A stretch of 64,000 bases of DNA, from contig QJPP01000002.1 in NCBI GenBank assembly GCA_003996215.1, positions 1,116,001 through 1,180,000 on the forward strand, given 5' to 3'. Shown here in pieces: positions 25,005 to 36,817 of the stretch. The stretch's first letter is position 1. Each line of letters opens with the position of its first letter. The notes beneath the pieces were generated by a model. It was not told the DNA's origin, searched no databases, and saw only the letters and a program-made list of their open reading frames with translations. Made by a program: the position numbers and the translations under genes. The DNA comes from Jaltomata sinuosa (lineage: Eukaryota; Streptophyta; Magnoliopsida; Solanales; Solanaceae).

Positions 25005-25150
25005 AATCTTGGAGCAACGATAAAATTGTCTCCGCATATGACCTATAGGTCTCGAGTTCGAACCGTGAAAGTAGTAAGTAATGTTTGCCGTCCTTTCTCG
25101 GACCCTTCTAACGCAAAATGCTTTGTGCATCTGACCACCTTTTTTAAAAT
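25005..25150 (+). mobile_element. tRNA-derived SINE
   Basis: The head reads ttggagcaacgataaaattgtctcc and the B box reads GGTCTCGAGTTCGAACCGTG, followed by a short body (ctttctcggacccttctaacgc). The B box is close to the Pol III consensus. The element lies about 380 bp upstream of the PGR5 start codon. Confidence 0.7.
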
Positions 25151-25333
25151 AAAATATGGGGACCATAAAGAAACAAAAAGGCAAGAAGAAAAGAATCTTA
25201 CTCCTATTATTCAAGTAAAATGGAAAAATCAAAGTCCAACAAAAATATAAATCAAAGCCCAACAAAAATATAAATCAAAGCCAGCCATAGTACAATTGTG
25301 TGGTTCTAAATTTGCCTCTTCACTACCACTCAA

Positions 25334-25340
25334 TATAAAC
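25334..25340 (+). promoter_or_regulatory. probable TATA box of PGR5
   Basis: TATAAAC lies 193 bp upstream of the start codon, in an otherwise C/A-rich leader region. That would leave an untranslated leader of about 160 nt. This rests only on sequence and spacing. Confidence 0.4.
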
Positions 25341-25532
25341 AAAACTAAGGCTACAAAATTTACAACAAACCCCATCTTCAAAAACCACACACACAAAAAA
25401 AATCTTATAACATAAGCTCAAAAACACCCCACCACAACAACAACAACAAAGAACCCCTTAGCTCCATTATCACTTCAATATTCAAGAATATTAGTAGTTC
25501 TCAAAAAAAAAGTTGTGATTGCTTTTTTTTCA

Positions 25533-26959
25533 ATGGCAATTACAACTTCAATTGCAACAACTTCATTTTCTTCATGTATTGGTGGTGAAGATTATGGTAT
25601 GCTTATTAGGAAAGTGCAACCAATGAATGTTGGAATTGGGAAGGCAGCAGTGAGATCAAGGCCAATGATGGGGAATGTTAATGAAGGAAAAGGATTATTT
25701 GCACCAATTGTTGTTGTCACTAGGAATATTGTTGGCAAGAAAAGATTCAATCAACTTAGGGGCAAAGCTATTGCTTTACACTCTCAGGTAATCAGCATTT
25801 ACTACTAGAGGGACGGAAAGGGGTTCATCCGAATTCCCTTTGCTGGAAATCATAGTATATATAATATATAATCAAACGTCTTTTTGTTATGTATATATAG
25901 TAGATGTTAAACTCCGTGAAAATTCTGGCTCTGCCATGCCTACTACCTATCAATATATATTATTTCATCCACTTCATTAAGCCACATCTTTACTTTGGTG
26001 CACTAGCTGACTGCTTTTAGTTTATGTACATCTTTTTTTTAATCCTTGTTAGCTGAATGTTTTAATGTACTTGTTCTGGAATTTTGGGTAGATCTATTGA
26101 AGAAAATATAAATTAATTTCAAGATTTAAAGACAACTTCTTGTGATGTTCAAATTGAGAATTAAATATATAATTTTAGTCCATTTGGACTCAATTTGGAT
26201 TTATGGCAAGATTTTGAGATGTTATATATCTCAAATCATTAATGTTTTGTATTAGTTTGAGTGAATTTGAACAAGGGTTCAAAACAAAGTATGGTTTAGT
26301 TGTGTTTCCAATTCAAACTTGTTTTGGTACAAGATGTACTAGAAAAAAATACCATCAAAAGTAAACAAACTCATACAATTTCTAAAAGATTTCATAGAGG
26401 ACAATATGTTGGATATTTCTCAAGTTAAATGTATGGTGTTTGAGTCATCAAAAGGATATGGCCAAGAGGTCACAATTTGAATAGCAATATTAACCACCAA
26501 TAGTTGTGGTCGGCTGGTAAGTACCCCTCCATCCATCCTCAATTGGAGGTCTGACGTTCGAGCCCTAGGAATGGAGTCGTCTTTGGTCCCACCAGGAGCG
26601 GAGCCAGGTAGAAACAAGGGGGTCCGGGCGTATAATTACACTGTTTATACATGATTTTTTAATATATCGTAGATGTTGAACTCCCTTTGACTTCTTCGTG
26701 TATTTACTTTTCATATTTTGAATCCTCTTAGTGAAAATTCTGGCTTCGCCACTAGTGGAGACTGCTTTACCCCCAAAGTGGGACTTTCAGGCGTGAATCC
26801 GGATTAATCGAGCTGAGAAACCAAAGCTAATGTTGATGGTATTTGTTTGTTCAGGTAATCACAGAGTTTTGCAAATCAATAGGAGCAGATCAGAAGCAAA
26901 GGCAAGGATTGATTCGATTGGCAAAGAAGAATGGTGAAAGACTTGGATTTCTTGCTTGA
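25533..26959 (+). CDS. PGR5: PROTON GRADIENT REGULATION 5, chloroplastic
   Basis: Two exons (25533-25787 and 26855-26959) join across a GT-AG intron after the Gln of ..ALHSQ to give 119 residues. The first 40 or so residues are Ser/Thr-rich and basic, as expected for a chloroplast transit peptide. The rest is the nearly invariant mature protein: NVNEGKGLFAPIVVVTRN, VGKKRFNQLRGKAIALHSQ, VITEFCKSIGAD, QRQGLIRLAKKNGERLGFLA. PGR5 works with PGRL1 at the thylakoid in antimycin-sensitive cyclic electron flow around photosystem I; this builds the proton gradient and protects photosystem I in fluctuating light. I chose the ATG at 25533; an in-frame GTG upstream is not a credible plant start. The 1.07-kb intron holds a SINE split by a MITE. 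The gene looks intact. Confidence 0.96.
26485..26815 (+). mobile_element. SINE in the PGR5 intron, interrupted by a MITE
   Basis: The 5' part (gtggtcggctggtaagtacccc, B box GACGTTCGAGCCC, gtcgtctttggt) and the 3' part (ctttacccccaaagtgggac, gtgaatccggattaatcgagct) are consecutive segments of one solanaceous SINE family. They are separated by about 168 bp of foreign DNA (26586-26753). The SINE is in the sense orientation of PGR5. Confidence 0.7.
26586..26753. mobile_element. GGAGCGGAGCCAG-ended MITE nested in the SINE
   Basis: The left end (aggagcggagccagg) and the right end (ctggcttcgccacta) are inverted relatives. The interior shares 'gtagatgttgaactccctt' and 'agtgaaaattctggct' with the fragment at 25890-25945, which is in the same intron. 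The ends match the MITE family of 7660-7830. Confidence 0.6.
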
Positions 26960-28358
26960 TGGATGGCTCATAATACCATTGGCCATTGCAATGGGAAATG
27001 TGTTATGATCAAATAGCTATAGCCTTTTGTGTAATTGAGACAAAGTCAATCAGATACAACTTAATTAATTATCTGTAATATTCATCAAACATATATATAT
27101 GCTTTGTAGTCTAGGTAATGCTTTCTTTGTTTCAACATTTGGATTTGTATCCAGTATTCATCGTATATATTTAATTCTTATAAGGAATATAACCAGGTAC
27201 TACCAAACGAAATTGTCGAACAAAAAAAGAAAAAAGAATCTTCATGAAAAGTCATGGTAATAAGATTTCATAATTGAGCTATTAAATTTGGAAGGATTCT
27301 TCTTGTTTACTGAGGCTGCAGAATTACACCATTTTGCAAACTAGAAGCCAATCAAGATTTGAGCTTTGAGTTGTCATGTGGAAGAGAAAGACCTAACAAA
27401 ATGGATTTCTTCGCATTTGTCTAAGTTTTGATGGACAAAATATAGTAGGTTCAATTGAAATAACACACAAATTGACCGAATACCAACAACACAAACAAGC
27501 AGATTTTGCCTAATAAAACCATTCTTAGCGAAGAGAAAATGGTACTCATACCAGAGTAGTGATCAATAGCACCGCTATCAATGATACACTGTCCAGTGTC
27601 CATTACTCAAGGCTAGAAGGGCGGAATCATTTCTACCTTTTCGCACAAAAAGAGACTGAGATGACGAAGTGGATGCACCTTGATTTCCTCCAAGCGGAAG
27701 CTCGTTCATGGCCTCTTTGGCAGTAGCTAATCTGAATTCGCAATCCGCCATCTTTGGGCAGGAGTCGTCAGATCTTGCCTAGGCAATGGAGTGGTCGACA
27801 CTCGCTCGCAAGTTTTAAGAAGTGGTAAGCGCAAGGACAAGTTGATTGAGAAAGGGGAAGAGGAATAGCCTAGCCTAATTCTTGTTTGTTTTCCTAAGCA
27901 GTATAGTACGGCACATGGGAAATCACAATCAGAGAGAAGTAACGATACGATAGATATGCTCGCGGAGTACATGAGTTCTCTATCTCTTTCCTTAACTGAG
28001 AGAGGGAGCGCACTCTCGACATGCAAACATTTTCCTTAGATGTTTTTTCGAGCTGACCTATAACTTAAACCCCCATTTTCTTCTTTTCAATACAATAAAT
28101 TGCTAGACATTAAACTACTAGATCAATCGACTAGGCCCTTTGGAAAAGAGAGAGTCTAAGACAGACATGGAATGACGAACATAAATAACAAACAGCCGAA
28201 CAAAATCATTAACGCAATCCATCCAAACATACATCAGTTCAAATCAATTTCAATAAGATCAAAATTTGCAGCAGACAAATGTGAAAATGTGCTAATCGTA
28301 CAATTTCCAGTATTGGTAGAACTTAGGGCGCGGTGTCAATCCCACACGATAAAGAAAT
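26960..28358. other. spacer between convergent PGR5 and eIF(iso)4E genes; possible organelle-derived insert at about 27540-28070
   Basis: The two 3' ends face each other across this spacer. The interval 27540-28070 is clearly richer in G and C than its surroundings and reads like plant mitochondrial DNA in style (for example gggcggaatcatttctacc, aagtaacgatacgatag, actgagagagggagcgc). I could not name a mitochondrial gene in it. The rest is AT-rich and blank. Confidence 0.3.
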
Positions 28359-31300
28359 TCACACAGTATATCGGCTCTTAGCTGACCTCTCCCTTTTAGA
28401 ATCATCCTGCAACGACCAAAAGAAATGTTGATTAAGAAAGAACGAAAATCAAGAGGAAAGATAAAAGACTGTTGAATCTGCAAGAATGGTAAGCGGTAAG
28501 GGAAGTTACATGGAAACTATAGGATATCTTTTCAGCATCAATGATCTCCTTCCACTTCCTACCAATGCCCATCTACAACATAAAACAAACCAGTTATAAT
28601 AATTTGCAAAACCATGGAGCATCAAGTGGAGCATCATGCCGTCATATGCAGACATGTTACAAGGCCAAAAGCAGGCAAACATACGTGATTACAGAACAAC
28701 AAACAAGAAAAGGAATCATCTGCTAAAGAGGATTGAGGAAAACCTAGTGAAGCAATGTAATCGAATTTTAATGGAGAATTTCTGTATTGCAATACTGTAC
28801 TAATATAAACATTTGGTATTATATGGAATAGTGCTTAAACAATGAAATATATGAAGAGGGATGAGGGAGGGGAATTCAAGACTATTTTAGCAAATAAATT
28901 GGAAAGAGGATTATTATATAGGATATCAAAAAAGAAAAACTAATATGAACGTGGGAATTAAATCATCCATGAGCGAATGCATTAGTACTAGTACACGCAG
29001 GTGCATGTTTATTAAACAAGATCAACGAGAATTTAGGTAGACGGCCTTATTGGGCCAGCTGGCCATAACACTCAACTGCAAAAAATTTTTTGCTTTAATT
29101 ACCACATCTAAACAGATTAGACGAGTGATACATAAGAACCAATACTTTGTAAAACGATTAACAACCAAAAGTAATACATCCTTCTTGTCCCAAATTAATT
29201 AAACAATCTCCCATTGTGGTTTGTTCGTTATGTCGATTTCCCCAAAATGGAAGTTTTTTCCTCTCACACTGAAACAATCTGCTATAAAAGAGTACTTCAG
29301 TACCCACTCTTTAAATTAGAAGCCTGAATACAATTAAAAGGTTTAGTTTTATCCCCGCATTTCTTTTTAAAGAACATTCAACGCCCTATAGAACATCACC
29401 ACAGAACAAATTAAGATTTCAAGACACATTTTAATGGGTTTTCAGAAGAGTTCAAAGCAGAAGTTGAAAATGAAGATGATCTAGATGCATATGGTCCATG
29501 GAACAATGGAAAGGATAAGAGCCAGGCCCACACGCTTTTATCAGAATGCCTAATGCAATAACGGAACCGGCGACAGGTAACAAGAGCAAATGCCACAGAG
29601 AATGATGACAGGTCATATCAGCATTAAGAAAAAAGATAAAACACAGAAGAAGAGCATATTAATTGAAAATGGAGGAGGAGAGTGATCAAATTGCTGCAAA
29701 TATATCTGTTTCAAGTATTCTGGCATATCCTTTTCTAATACTATGTCATATCACATTTCGGAAAAAGTGGAACAATAACACAGATTTCAGTTTTGGAGCT
29801 ATTTAACACCAAGAGAGCTCAAAAACTAACCTGAGCTGCTTCATTGGTAGCAGTCTTAGTCCACAAGGAAAGTTTATCCTGACTCCTACGCACGCTAGCA
29901 ACCACTCCACATATATCTTCTGACTCATCAAATTGCTCACCGACCAACGCCATCAGCTGTCCAAAAGAAGCCCAAACCAGCAAACAATATATGAGCATCT
30001 TTAGCAAGAAAACTAATCAACATAGTACTTTCCATGACATACTAACTACTGAACAGAAACCAAACAGAAAGGAATGAACTTATTACAGTTTCAAGCCACA
30101 TAGTCTCAAGATTAGCCTTTCTGCTGCTTGTAGCAGTCCACTTGCCACCATTGGCACACTCAGGATCTTCCCATTTGGGCTCAATCCCAGCTTTGAACAA
30201 ATGAAAGTCCGCATAAACAGTCAACTTGCTGGGCTTGAATATCTGATCATATAAACTGCAAAGACGATAATCCAACACTTCAATCCACATTTAAGATAAG
30301 CTTCTACCCACCTATTATTCTTTCTAAACCATAGTGCCTCATTAATTAATCAAAATCAAGTCGTACAACATCCAAAGTATAGATAAATCGCACCGAAAAA
30401 TCCAATTACTAGTAAAATTATGAAACTTAATATAAAAAAGTGATCCATTTCATTTAATAGTCCACTGGTTGAATGGAAAGCTAGTTTAAAGTGCCAAATT
30501 CACCTATAATTATAGTAGTGGTAGTTCAAGAAAATGTTATAATAATATCTAAAAAGTTAGTTTTATAGAGAAAACATCACATGCATTGTACCGCAATGTC
30601 AGTTTGATTTCTTGAAAATTGTGGAATTAGATAGAAGGATATGGAGGTCGAGGATTAGGATACAAGGTTAGTAGTTAGTTGAGTGTTATCTCACTTTACT
30701 GGGCGATAGGCTTGTTGCACCGCACATGTTTCTCCTTGCATACCAGCTTGTAGTTTTCTTTGCTTCGGTTATCACATTATTTTGTTGTTGTTCCTATAAT
30801 GATATGTAATGGTTTCTTTATTATTTGTTGTGTCTGCTTCACTTCTGTATTTTATTTCTTTTACTAAAACTGCTTTGATATGATCTACTTGGTCCAAGAG
30901 TCGGAGACAGCCTCTCTACCTCCACAAGGTAGGGATAACGTCTGTGTACACTCTACCCTCGGATTACACAGGATATGTTGTCGTGGAAGTTGCATAAAAC
31001 AATATTATTAATGGAACTTCATCAAAGATAATACAAAGGTTAAAACTGCTTTGATTATCTACTTGGGCCAAGAATCGGAAACAGCCTCTCTACCTCCACG
31101 AGGTAGGGATAAGGTTTGGCTACACTCCACCCTCGGATTACACAGGATATGTTGTTGTGGAAGTTGCATAAGACAATATTATTAATTGAACTTCATCGAA
31201 GATAATACAAAGGCGCAAACTTTTTTCGTCACAAATAGATACAGTATCACAAAACTGGAAGGAGAAAGCACAATTTCAATCTGTAATCAGCCGAAAGAAT

Positions 31301-31763
31301 GTCCAGAACATGCTCTCTTTTGTGAAGATCTAATATACTCTTAGATCAACATAAACACAATCAATAAATCACATCAAAAATCAAAATTCGAGCAAATAGA
31401 AAAAAAAATGTTTCATCCGAAAAAAATTCATTTCATCATAATCGCAGATATCGAGCTAGGGTTTCCACAAATTACGAGCAAACACATCTGAATAAACTTA
31501 ACCAGCAGAAACTAGAAGATTTCATGTTGTTCTTATTGTACAGAAACAGCGGATTTTTTTTACCTCCAGAATTCCTCAACAGTTTCGAAAGTATACGCTT
31601 TTCGAAGAGAACTTCCCCAAGCGGCGCCTTGTTTCGGCTTAGATTGATTATCGAACCAGAACGTCCACTTCCTTTCTAGCTTATGTGGCTGTTTGGCCAC
31701 CGTTTCCTCCGCCGTGACCGGCGGAACCTCCGTCGTTTCAACCGGTGGTGCTTCAGTGGCCAT
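28359..31763 (-). CDS. eIF(iso)4E: eukaryotic translation initiation factor (iso)4E, cap-binding
   Basis: Five exons on the minus strand (31763-31564, 30255-30087, 29956-29831, 28572-28510, 28406-28359) encode 201 residues. All introns are GT-AG and all phases fit. The protein has a short acidic N-terminal tail, then HKLERKWTFWFDNQ. The two cap-stacking tryptophans are W49 (QGAAWGSS) and W95, followed by the guanine-binding E96 (IEPKWEDPE). Further blocks are GGKWT, MWLETLMALVGEQFD, ICGVVASVRR, KLSLWTKTA, IGRKWKEI and a C-terminal SRYTV. It binds the mRNA 5' cap and joins eIFiso4G in the plant-specific eIFiso4F complex. Known for the family: potyviruses recruit this factor through VPg, so its variants act as recessive resistance genes. 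Every key residue is present and no lesion is visible. Intron 1 contains RTE LINE tail repeats. Confidence 0.96.
30640..31217 (+). repeat. RTE LINE tail with a 176-bp tandem duplication in eIF(iso)4E intron 1
   Basis: The unit beginning aaaactgctttgat at 30866 repeats at 31042. It contains tctacctccacaaggtaggga, cactctaccctcggattacac and caggatatgttgt. The second copy ends near 31213. The upstream part (30640-30860) is the matching LINE 3' region. The insertion is antisense to the gene. Confidence 0.75.
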
Positions 31764-32109
31764 TGTTTTTTTTGCGTCAAATCCTCTCCTTTTTGTGTAG
31801 TTTTTTTCACGACGGAGAGGCGTAAAAGGAATTAGGAAGAGAAGTCAGGTTATGGCGATGGAGATGTGTTTTATACAGGCCCAGTTTGATTGATGTTAGT
31901 GGGCCTTGTTATCTAGAAGGCTTGCAAAGTTTAAGCCCATGTTTGTTGACAGAAATGGGCCCAAATAAATTAAGTTAATAAATAAATAATTTTTTTATGA
32001 TGATGTTACCGCGAATTGGAGCGGGTGGATGAAATGGAGGTTTGTATTCGGGTGTCTTGTGTGATAAGAATTTGTTACTAAGACATAAAGGTAAATTTTA
32101 TGAAGTGGT
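31764..32109. promoter_or_regulatory. upstream region of eIF(iso)4E
   Basis: This is the promoter and leader side of the minus-strand eIF(iso)4E gene. It has repeated 'gggcc' and 'gcccatt' motifs (ggcccagtttgattg, gtgggccttg, aagcccatg, atgggcccaa). GCCCA/TGGGCC elements of this kind are known in promoters of plant translation and housekeeping genes, which fits this gene. The TSS is not defined. Confidence 0.45.
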
Positions 32110-32830
32110 TATCAGACCAGCTATGTTGTAAAGGGCGAAGTGCTTGATCGATTAAGAACTCACACATCCAAAAGATAAAAGTAACGAAATGAAAAATATT
32201 GAGATGAATGTGTGGATATACTAGGAGAGGTGGGACTAAGAACAGGGATATTCATGACAAGGTGAGAATGACCTCTGTGGTGGACAATACGAGGGAAGCG
32301 AGACTGCGATGATTCGAGCATGTGAAAAGGAGATGCACATGTGGTCCAGTGAGGAGGTGTGAGAGGTTGGCTATGACAGGTACGAAGAGAGGTAGAAGTA
32401 GGTCGAAGAAGTATTAAGGAGAGGTGATTAGATAGGATATGACACCGTTGCGGCTTACCGACGACATAAATCTAGATAGGAGAATATGAAGGTTGAGGAT
32501 AAGGGTAAAATGTTAGTAGGTAGTCGAGTGTTGTCTAGTTTCCCTTATCAGTATTGTTATTGTTATTCTCCTATTGTCCTATCCTTCAATTTTATTATCT
32601 GTTATTTTCTTTGCTTCGGTTATCGTATTATTTATTGTTATTGTGGTTCTCTTTTCCTTTATTTTTAATATGTCTCTTCACTACTTTATTTTTTTTCCGC
32701 TTACTTGAGTCAAGGGTCTATCGAAAACAGTTTCTTTACCTTACACATGATAAGAGTAAAGTTGTGTATATAATACCCTTTTCAGATCTCACTTGTAAAA
32801 TTACACTGAATATGTTATTATTATTATCAT
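32110..32830 (+). mobile_element. degenerate RTE-type LINE, 3' end
   Basis: The stretch translates brokenly into the C-terminal part typical of plant RTE LINE proteins (segments resembling NSHIQKM, RNRDIHDK, EARLR.FEHVKRR, VRRCERLAM, GRSRSKKY, LGDMTPLRLTDDINLDR). It is followed by the family 3' tail (cttcggttatcgtattattt.., gagtcaagggtctatcg, cacttgtaaaattacactgaatatg). There is more than one stop and frameshift. Confidence 0.7.
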
Positions 32831-33032
32831 AGATAAATAAATAAATCCATTCAAATTTAAACAAAATTAAATGAATAATATTTGTATATACTTTTTTCAT
32901 TTCAATTTGGTTGTCTTTTCTTTTTCCATTTCAAATTAAAACATACATATCTTTTTTGATTGACAACTCATTAATTTCAATATCACATATAACATATTTA
33001 AAATTATAAGATCAAAATAGTTTAATCCATTA

Positions 33033-33284
33033 TACTCCTTCCGTTTCAACTTGTTTGACCTACTTTTCTTTTTAGTTCGTTTAGAAAATAATGACTCTTT
33101 CCCTTTTTAGCAACTTTTTAACTTTAACTTTCCACATGGCATGTTTAAGACCACAAGATTAAAGAGCATTTTGATACATTTGACATATCTTTAATTTAAA
33201 ACCACAAGATTCAAAAGTCTTTTTTATTTTCTTAAACTCCGTGTTAAATCAAAATAGGTCAATCAATTTGAAATGGAGGCAATA
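33033..33284. mobile_element. Stowaway-type MITE
   Basis: The ends are CTCCTTCCGTTTCAACTTG on the left and, inverted, CCTCCATTTCAAATTGATTG on the right, next to TA dinucleotides. The interior (ttaagaccacaagattaaag..) is shared with 55455-55691, 6210-6430 and 39785-39975. Confidence 0.75.
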
Positions 33285-34146
33285 TATATCTTCAATTTAT
33301 AATCACATAATTCAAAAATCATTATTACTTTTTCAAAATTTGGTAACAAATTAAATTAAGAGAAACAAATTGAAAGTGCTCTTAATATTATTGTTTTCAC
33401 GTTCTGTGTCATATATTTCAGTTATGATATCTGCTTCTGCTGATTGATGAATAACGATGTCAATAATCAGCAATGCATAATGGTGAGAAGCACTGACCTT
33501 GGTAGGACTCTAGGTATGTAATGTCCTTTTGTGAGCAATTCTATTCTTCTGGAGTTGTGGTGTTTCATGCTTAATTTAAACTGTTTGTTGCAAGCATCCT
33601 TTTCATTCTTACAGATAGTTTCTGATCTGATGTCTTTGATGAATACCATTTTGTTAATTCTTTCACAGACGATATAAAGATTGTCAAAAACAGAAGGGAA
33701 GCAACTAAATCAGTTAAGCATTTTAGGAGTTGATCAATGTGGAAGAATCTTGAATTGTCACAGCAAATTCTGTAAGAATTCCAGTTCGCCTAGCCAGCTT
33801 AGGTTTGAATGAAAAGTTATTGTATCCCTGCAATTTTTTTGGCGGATCGATCAAGCACATAATGATTGTTTGAACGAAAAGTTATTGTATCCCTGCATTT
33901 TCTTTGGAGGATCGAGTTCGTTTCACGCCATGGGATTGGATGGAAGTTGTGAAAAAAACGTGAAATTTGAGGTGTCTATGGAAAATTGAAGGTTTGTTTT
34001 AGTGAAGTTTATTAAGTTGCTTCACCAAGCAGGTCCATCTCAGAGTTGTACCTTATGCTTATGCAGAATGAAATTTTGGGTATTATTTAAAATATTACTG
34101 TCATATCTGCAAATATATAGATAGATTTTACCAGTTTCAATTTCAG
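33285..34146. other. intergenic DNA
   Basis: No gene was recognised. A short direct duplication (gaaaagttattgtatccctgca) occurs at about 33812 and 33880. Confidence 0.35.
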
Positions 34147-34343
34147 TTATGTTCCAGATATCGATCTATTTCAGAACATTAATGGACCTTTCAAGGTTAG
34201 ACAAAGTTTTCGTATGAAAATTTCTTTCTTTGATGTTTTTACAAAAAAACATCTTTCTTCAGTGGGCAGCCAATATGGCTATGAGTCTTGACACTAGCGT
34301 CCCATGGATCATGTGCAAGTAAGACGATGCCCCTGATCCTATT
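34147..34343 (+). pseudogene. relic of a beta-galactosidase (GH35) gene
   Basis: Two short exon-like islands match the plant beta-galactosidase family in order. The first (34147-34195) encodes VPDIDLFQNINGPFK and ends at a GT, corresponding to the conserved block around '..PGI.FRT.N.PFK'. The second (34261-34343) encodes WAANMALSLDTSVPWIMCK, then an in-frame TAA (34320-34322), then DDAPDPI, ending at a perfect donor (ATT|GTAAGT). In the family this is the active-site region with WAA.MA..L..GVPW.MCK.DDAPDPI. The stop replaces a conserved residue and I find no neighbouring exons, so this is a gene fragment. Confidence 0.65.
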
Positions 34344-35559
34344 GTAAGTTAATCAAAGTTTATGTAATTTTGACTCTCGAGATGTGAATCATGACAAGTA
34401 TTATAAGACAAAAGAAGTAGTATTATTATTACTACTCGATTGTGTTTTATCGAACTATTTGTTTTCATTGTTCTATTCTTATTTTTTCTGTTTTCATTCG
34501 TTACAAGGTTTGTTAAAATTATATGTTCTAAGTTCATCATGTTAAGCATGATGTTGAACAATTTATGGATGATAATATGGTGGAAAGCTTTTTAGCTTTA
34601 GCCTATGTTGTTCTTAATGGCACAATTCACATCTTAGTAAGAATATTATCTTTGACATTGTGTGAGGTGATTATTTTCTCTGCCTTTCTCAGTTGATTTC
34701 TTGAGAGGTATCATTTTTATTCGTGGATCTTACTAATGCAATTATTATTTAATAATGTAAAACCTGGAAAGAAAAGTAGGATTTGGAGGTATATTCACTT
34801 TTCTATATTGACACTAGATGTACATGATTTAGCCTCTGGGACTTTTGCATTTAAGCTTTGTCAAAATATGCTCTTGGTATGTATGTGTATGTACATATTT
34901 TTGGAGTCTGAATCACTTTTGAAAATTAGTCTCGATTGAAAGACTTTGTAGAGTTTTGATAGTAAAATAATAGTTCACAAAGTGATGTTATAATCCACTA
35001 AGGATTTGAGATTGATGCTTTCATGCTCTTGGTATATGTATGAAAGCTTAAGAGCAAAAGGATCACTGCCAGAAATCCAGTAAGGCCAAGGAAGAAGATG
35101 ATGAAAGTGATACAATTGCACCTGCTTAGGTTCAAGTTTCAATAGGAATAGTATCGATATTAGATTAATTAATGGTCATTTTAAAATATTTTCAGAGTTA
35201 TTATAAGTAAAAATTGCAGTATAGAAATATTATTGACAAATTTAGACAATTGAATGATTATGAATTCATATTCACAAAAGTGATAAGGTTAGATAGGAGA
35301 TAACTATCTATACTAAAATAAGGAACATAAATGTTATTTCTTAGGTATATGATTTATTTTCTTTAACTTCATAAAAGCTTTGTGATAAGAGACATTGCAT
35401 TGATAAACTACAATTACAGTTAATAAAATGGTATTAATATAATGTGTTCAAATAAAGGATAACATAATTTAACGTGATTAATTTTCTTTATTATTAACTG
35501 TGCATTGCACGGAAACGAGTACTAGTAAGTAGTAAAATGGACATTTTCTAATAAAATTT
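34344..35559. other. AT-rich intergenic DNA
   Basis: I see no coding exons beyond the beta-galactosidase relic and no repeat with clear ends. Confidence 0.4.
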
Positions 35560-36776
35560 CCCCCAAAATCTACTAAAAACAAATACTACTGATTTTATTT
35601 TACCTCTTATCTTAAATAATAATAAGATTAAAATTTTGTATGATTTATGCAATAAATAAATAAATATCGTTATTTATGCGAGAAAAAATATAATTTATGT
35701 ATATGAATTATTATATTGAAAGTATTTGTGTTTTAAGAGAGAAACCAAACAATTTCTTCAGAAAAAATTTAATCATTATTCAGATAATAATTCATGATGA
35801 AATTACAAAAGATAAGCAAGCCAAATTAGACATGGTTCTAAAAATCTGAGTTTGGTTAGGCATCCTAAAGCGAAGTCAATCAATCGATATCAAACTCATC
35901 ATTTTTTTTTCTTCTTTAACTTTTTTTTGCTAGGGGTTTATGTAGTGATCGGTCTTGTAACGCTTCTTAAACATTAATTTCTTCTCCCATTCACTTATTA
36001 CGTAAAAACTAATTGTATGCATTCTATAAGCGATTTATTTCAAGCATGGAAGATCAAGAAAAGTGAGAACTAGAACTTGTTGGAACACTTAATCAAGTTC
36101 TTATCTCTTTTTATCGACGAACGCCTCTGATCAACATTCCAACATTTTGAAGGATGCATCGTATAAACACAATAGTGATTTGTATATTCACGCTCTCTCT
36201 ATATCTGAGTGAGTCATAAATTTTTATTTTTTCTAAATAAATCACACTGATTTTTTTTGGTTGAAGATCAGAATAAATAGGAATATTTATAAAGTATAGA
36301 TAATATCGAAATAAGTAAAAATTAAATGAAATAGTCTATTTCTTTTCTAATAGGTTGACCGAGATTTTTAAAATTAAAAATTAAATTCACATGAATTCAT
36401 AATCGATATTATAAATTTGGCGCTGATTATTCATGTTCGTATTTTTGACCAAACTAACCTATAAAAGGTAAAATAATTAGTAAAAATGATTTATGATTTT
36501 GAAAAAGGGTCATATTTCCCCTTTCGTCATACTTTTTTTATTATATTTGTCCTTATCATTCAATTTTAGGCACATATTTGCTCTTAGACCGTTAAGTCCT
36601 ATGTTTTCACTTTTACTATCTTACGTGAAGCCTACATGGATATATTTAAATCAAAATTAAAAATTTAATTTCTATTTAATTTTTTATCCAACCCAATTTT
36701 ATACTCATCCGAAGGCCCGTCTAATCCAACTCCTAATACATCTTTCATCGTCACATTTTTGGAGAAAATCACGAGA

Positions 36777-36817
<41 letters not shown>

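Noticed and set aside
25050..25080. Possible tRNA gene, from the GGTCTCGAGTTCGAACC box
   Set aside because: The B box belongs to a SINE head. There is no acceptor stem pairing and no full cloverleaf. The same holds for the boxes at 4785, 5385, 14365 and 26550.
25515..25532. Upstream in-frame start for PGR5
   Set aside because: The codon is GTG. The ATG at 25533 gives a normal transit peptide.
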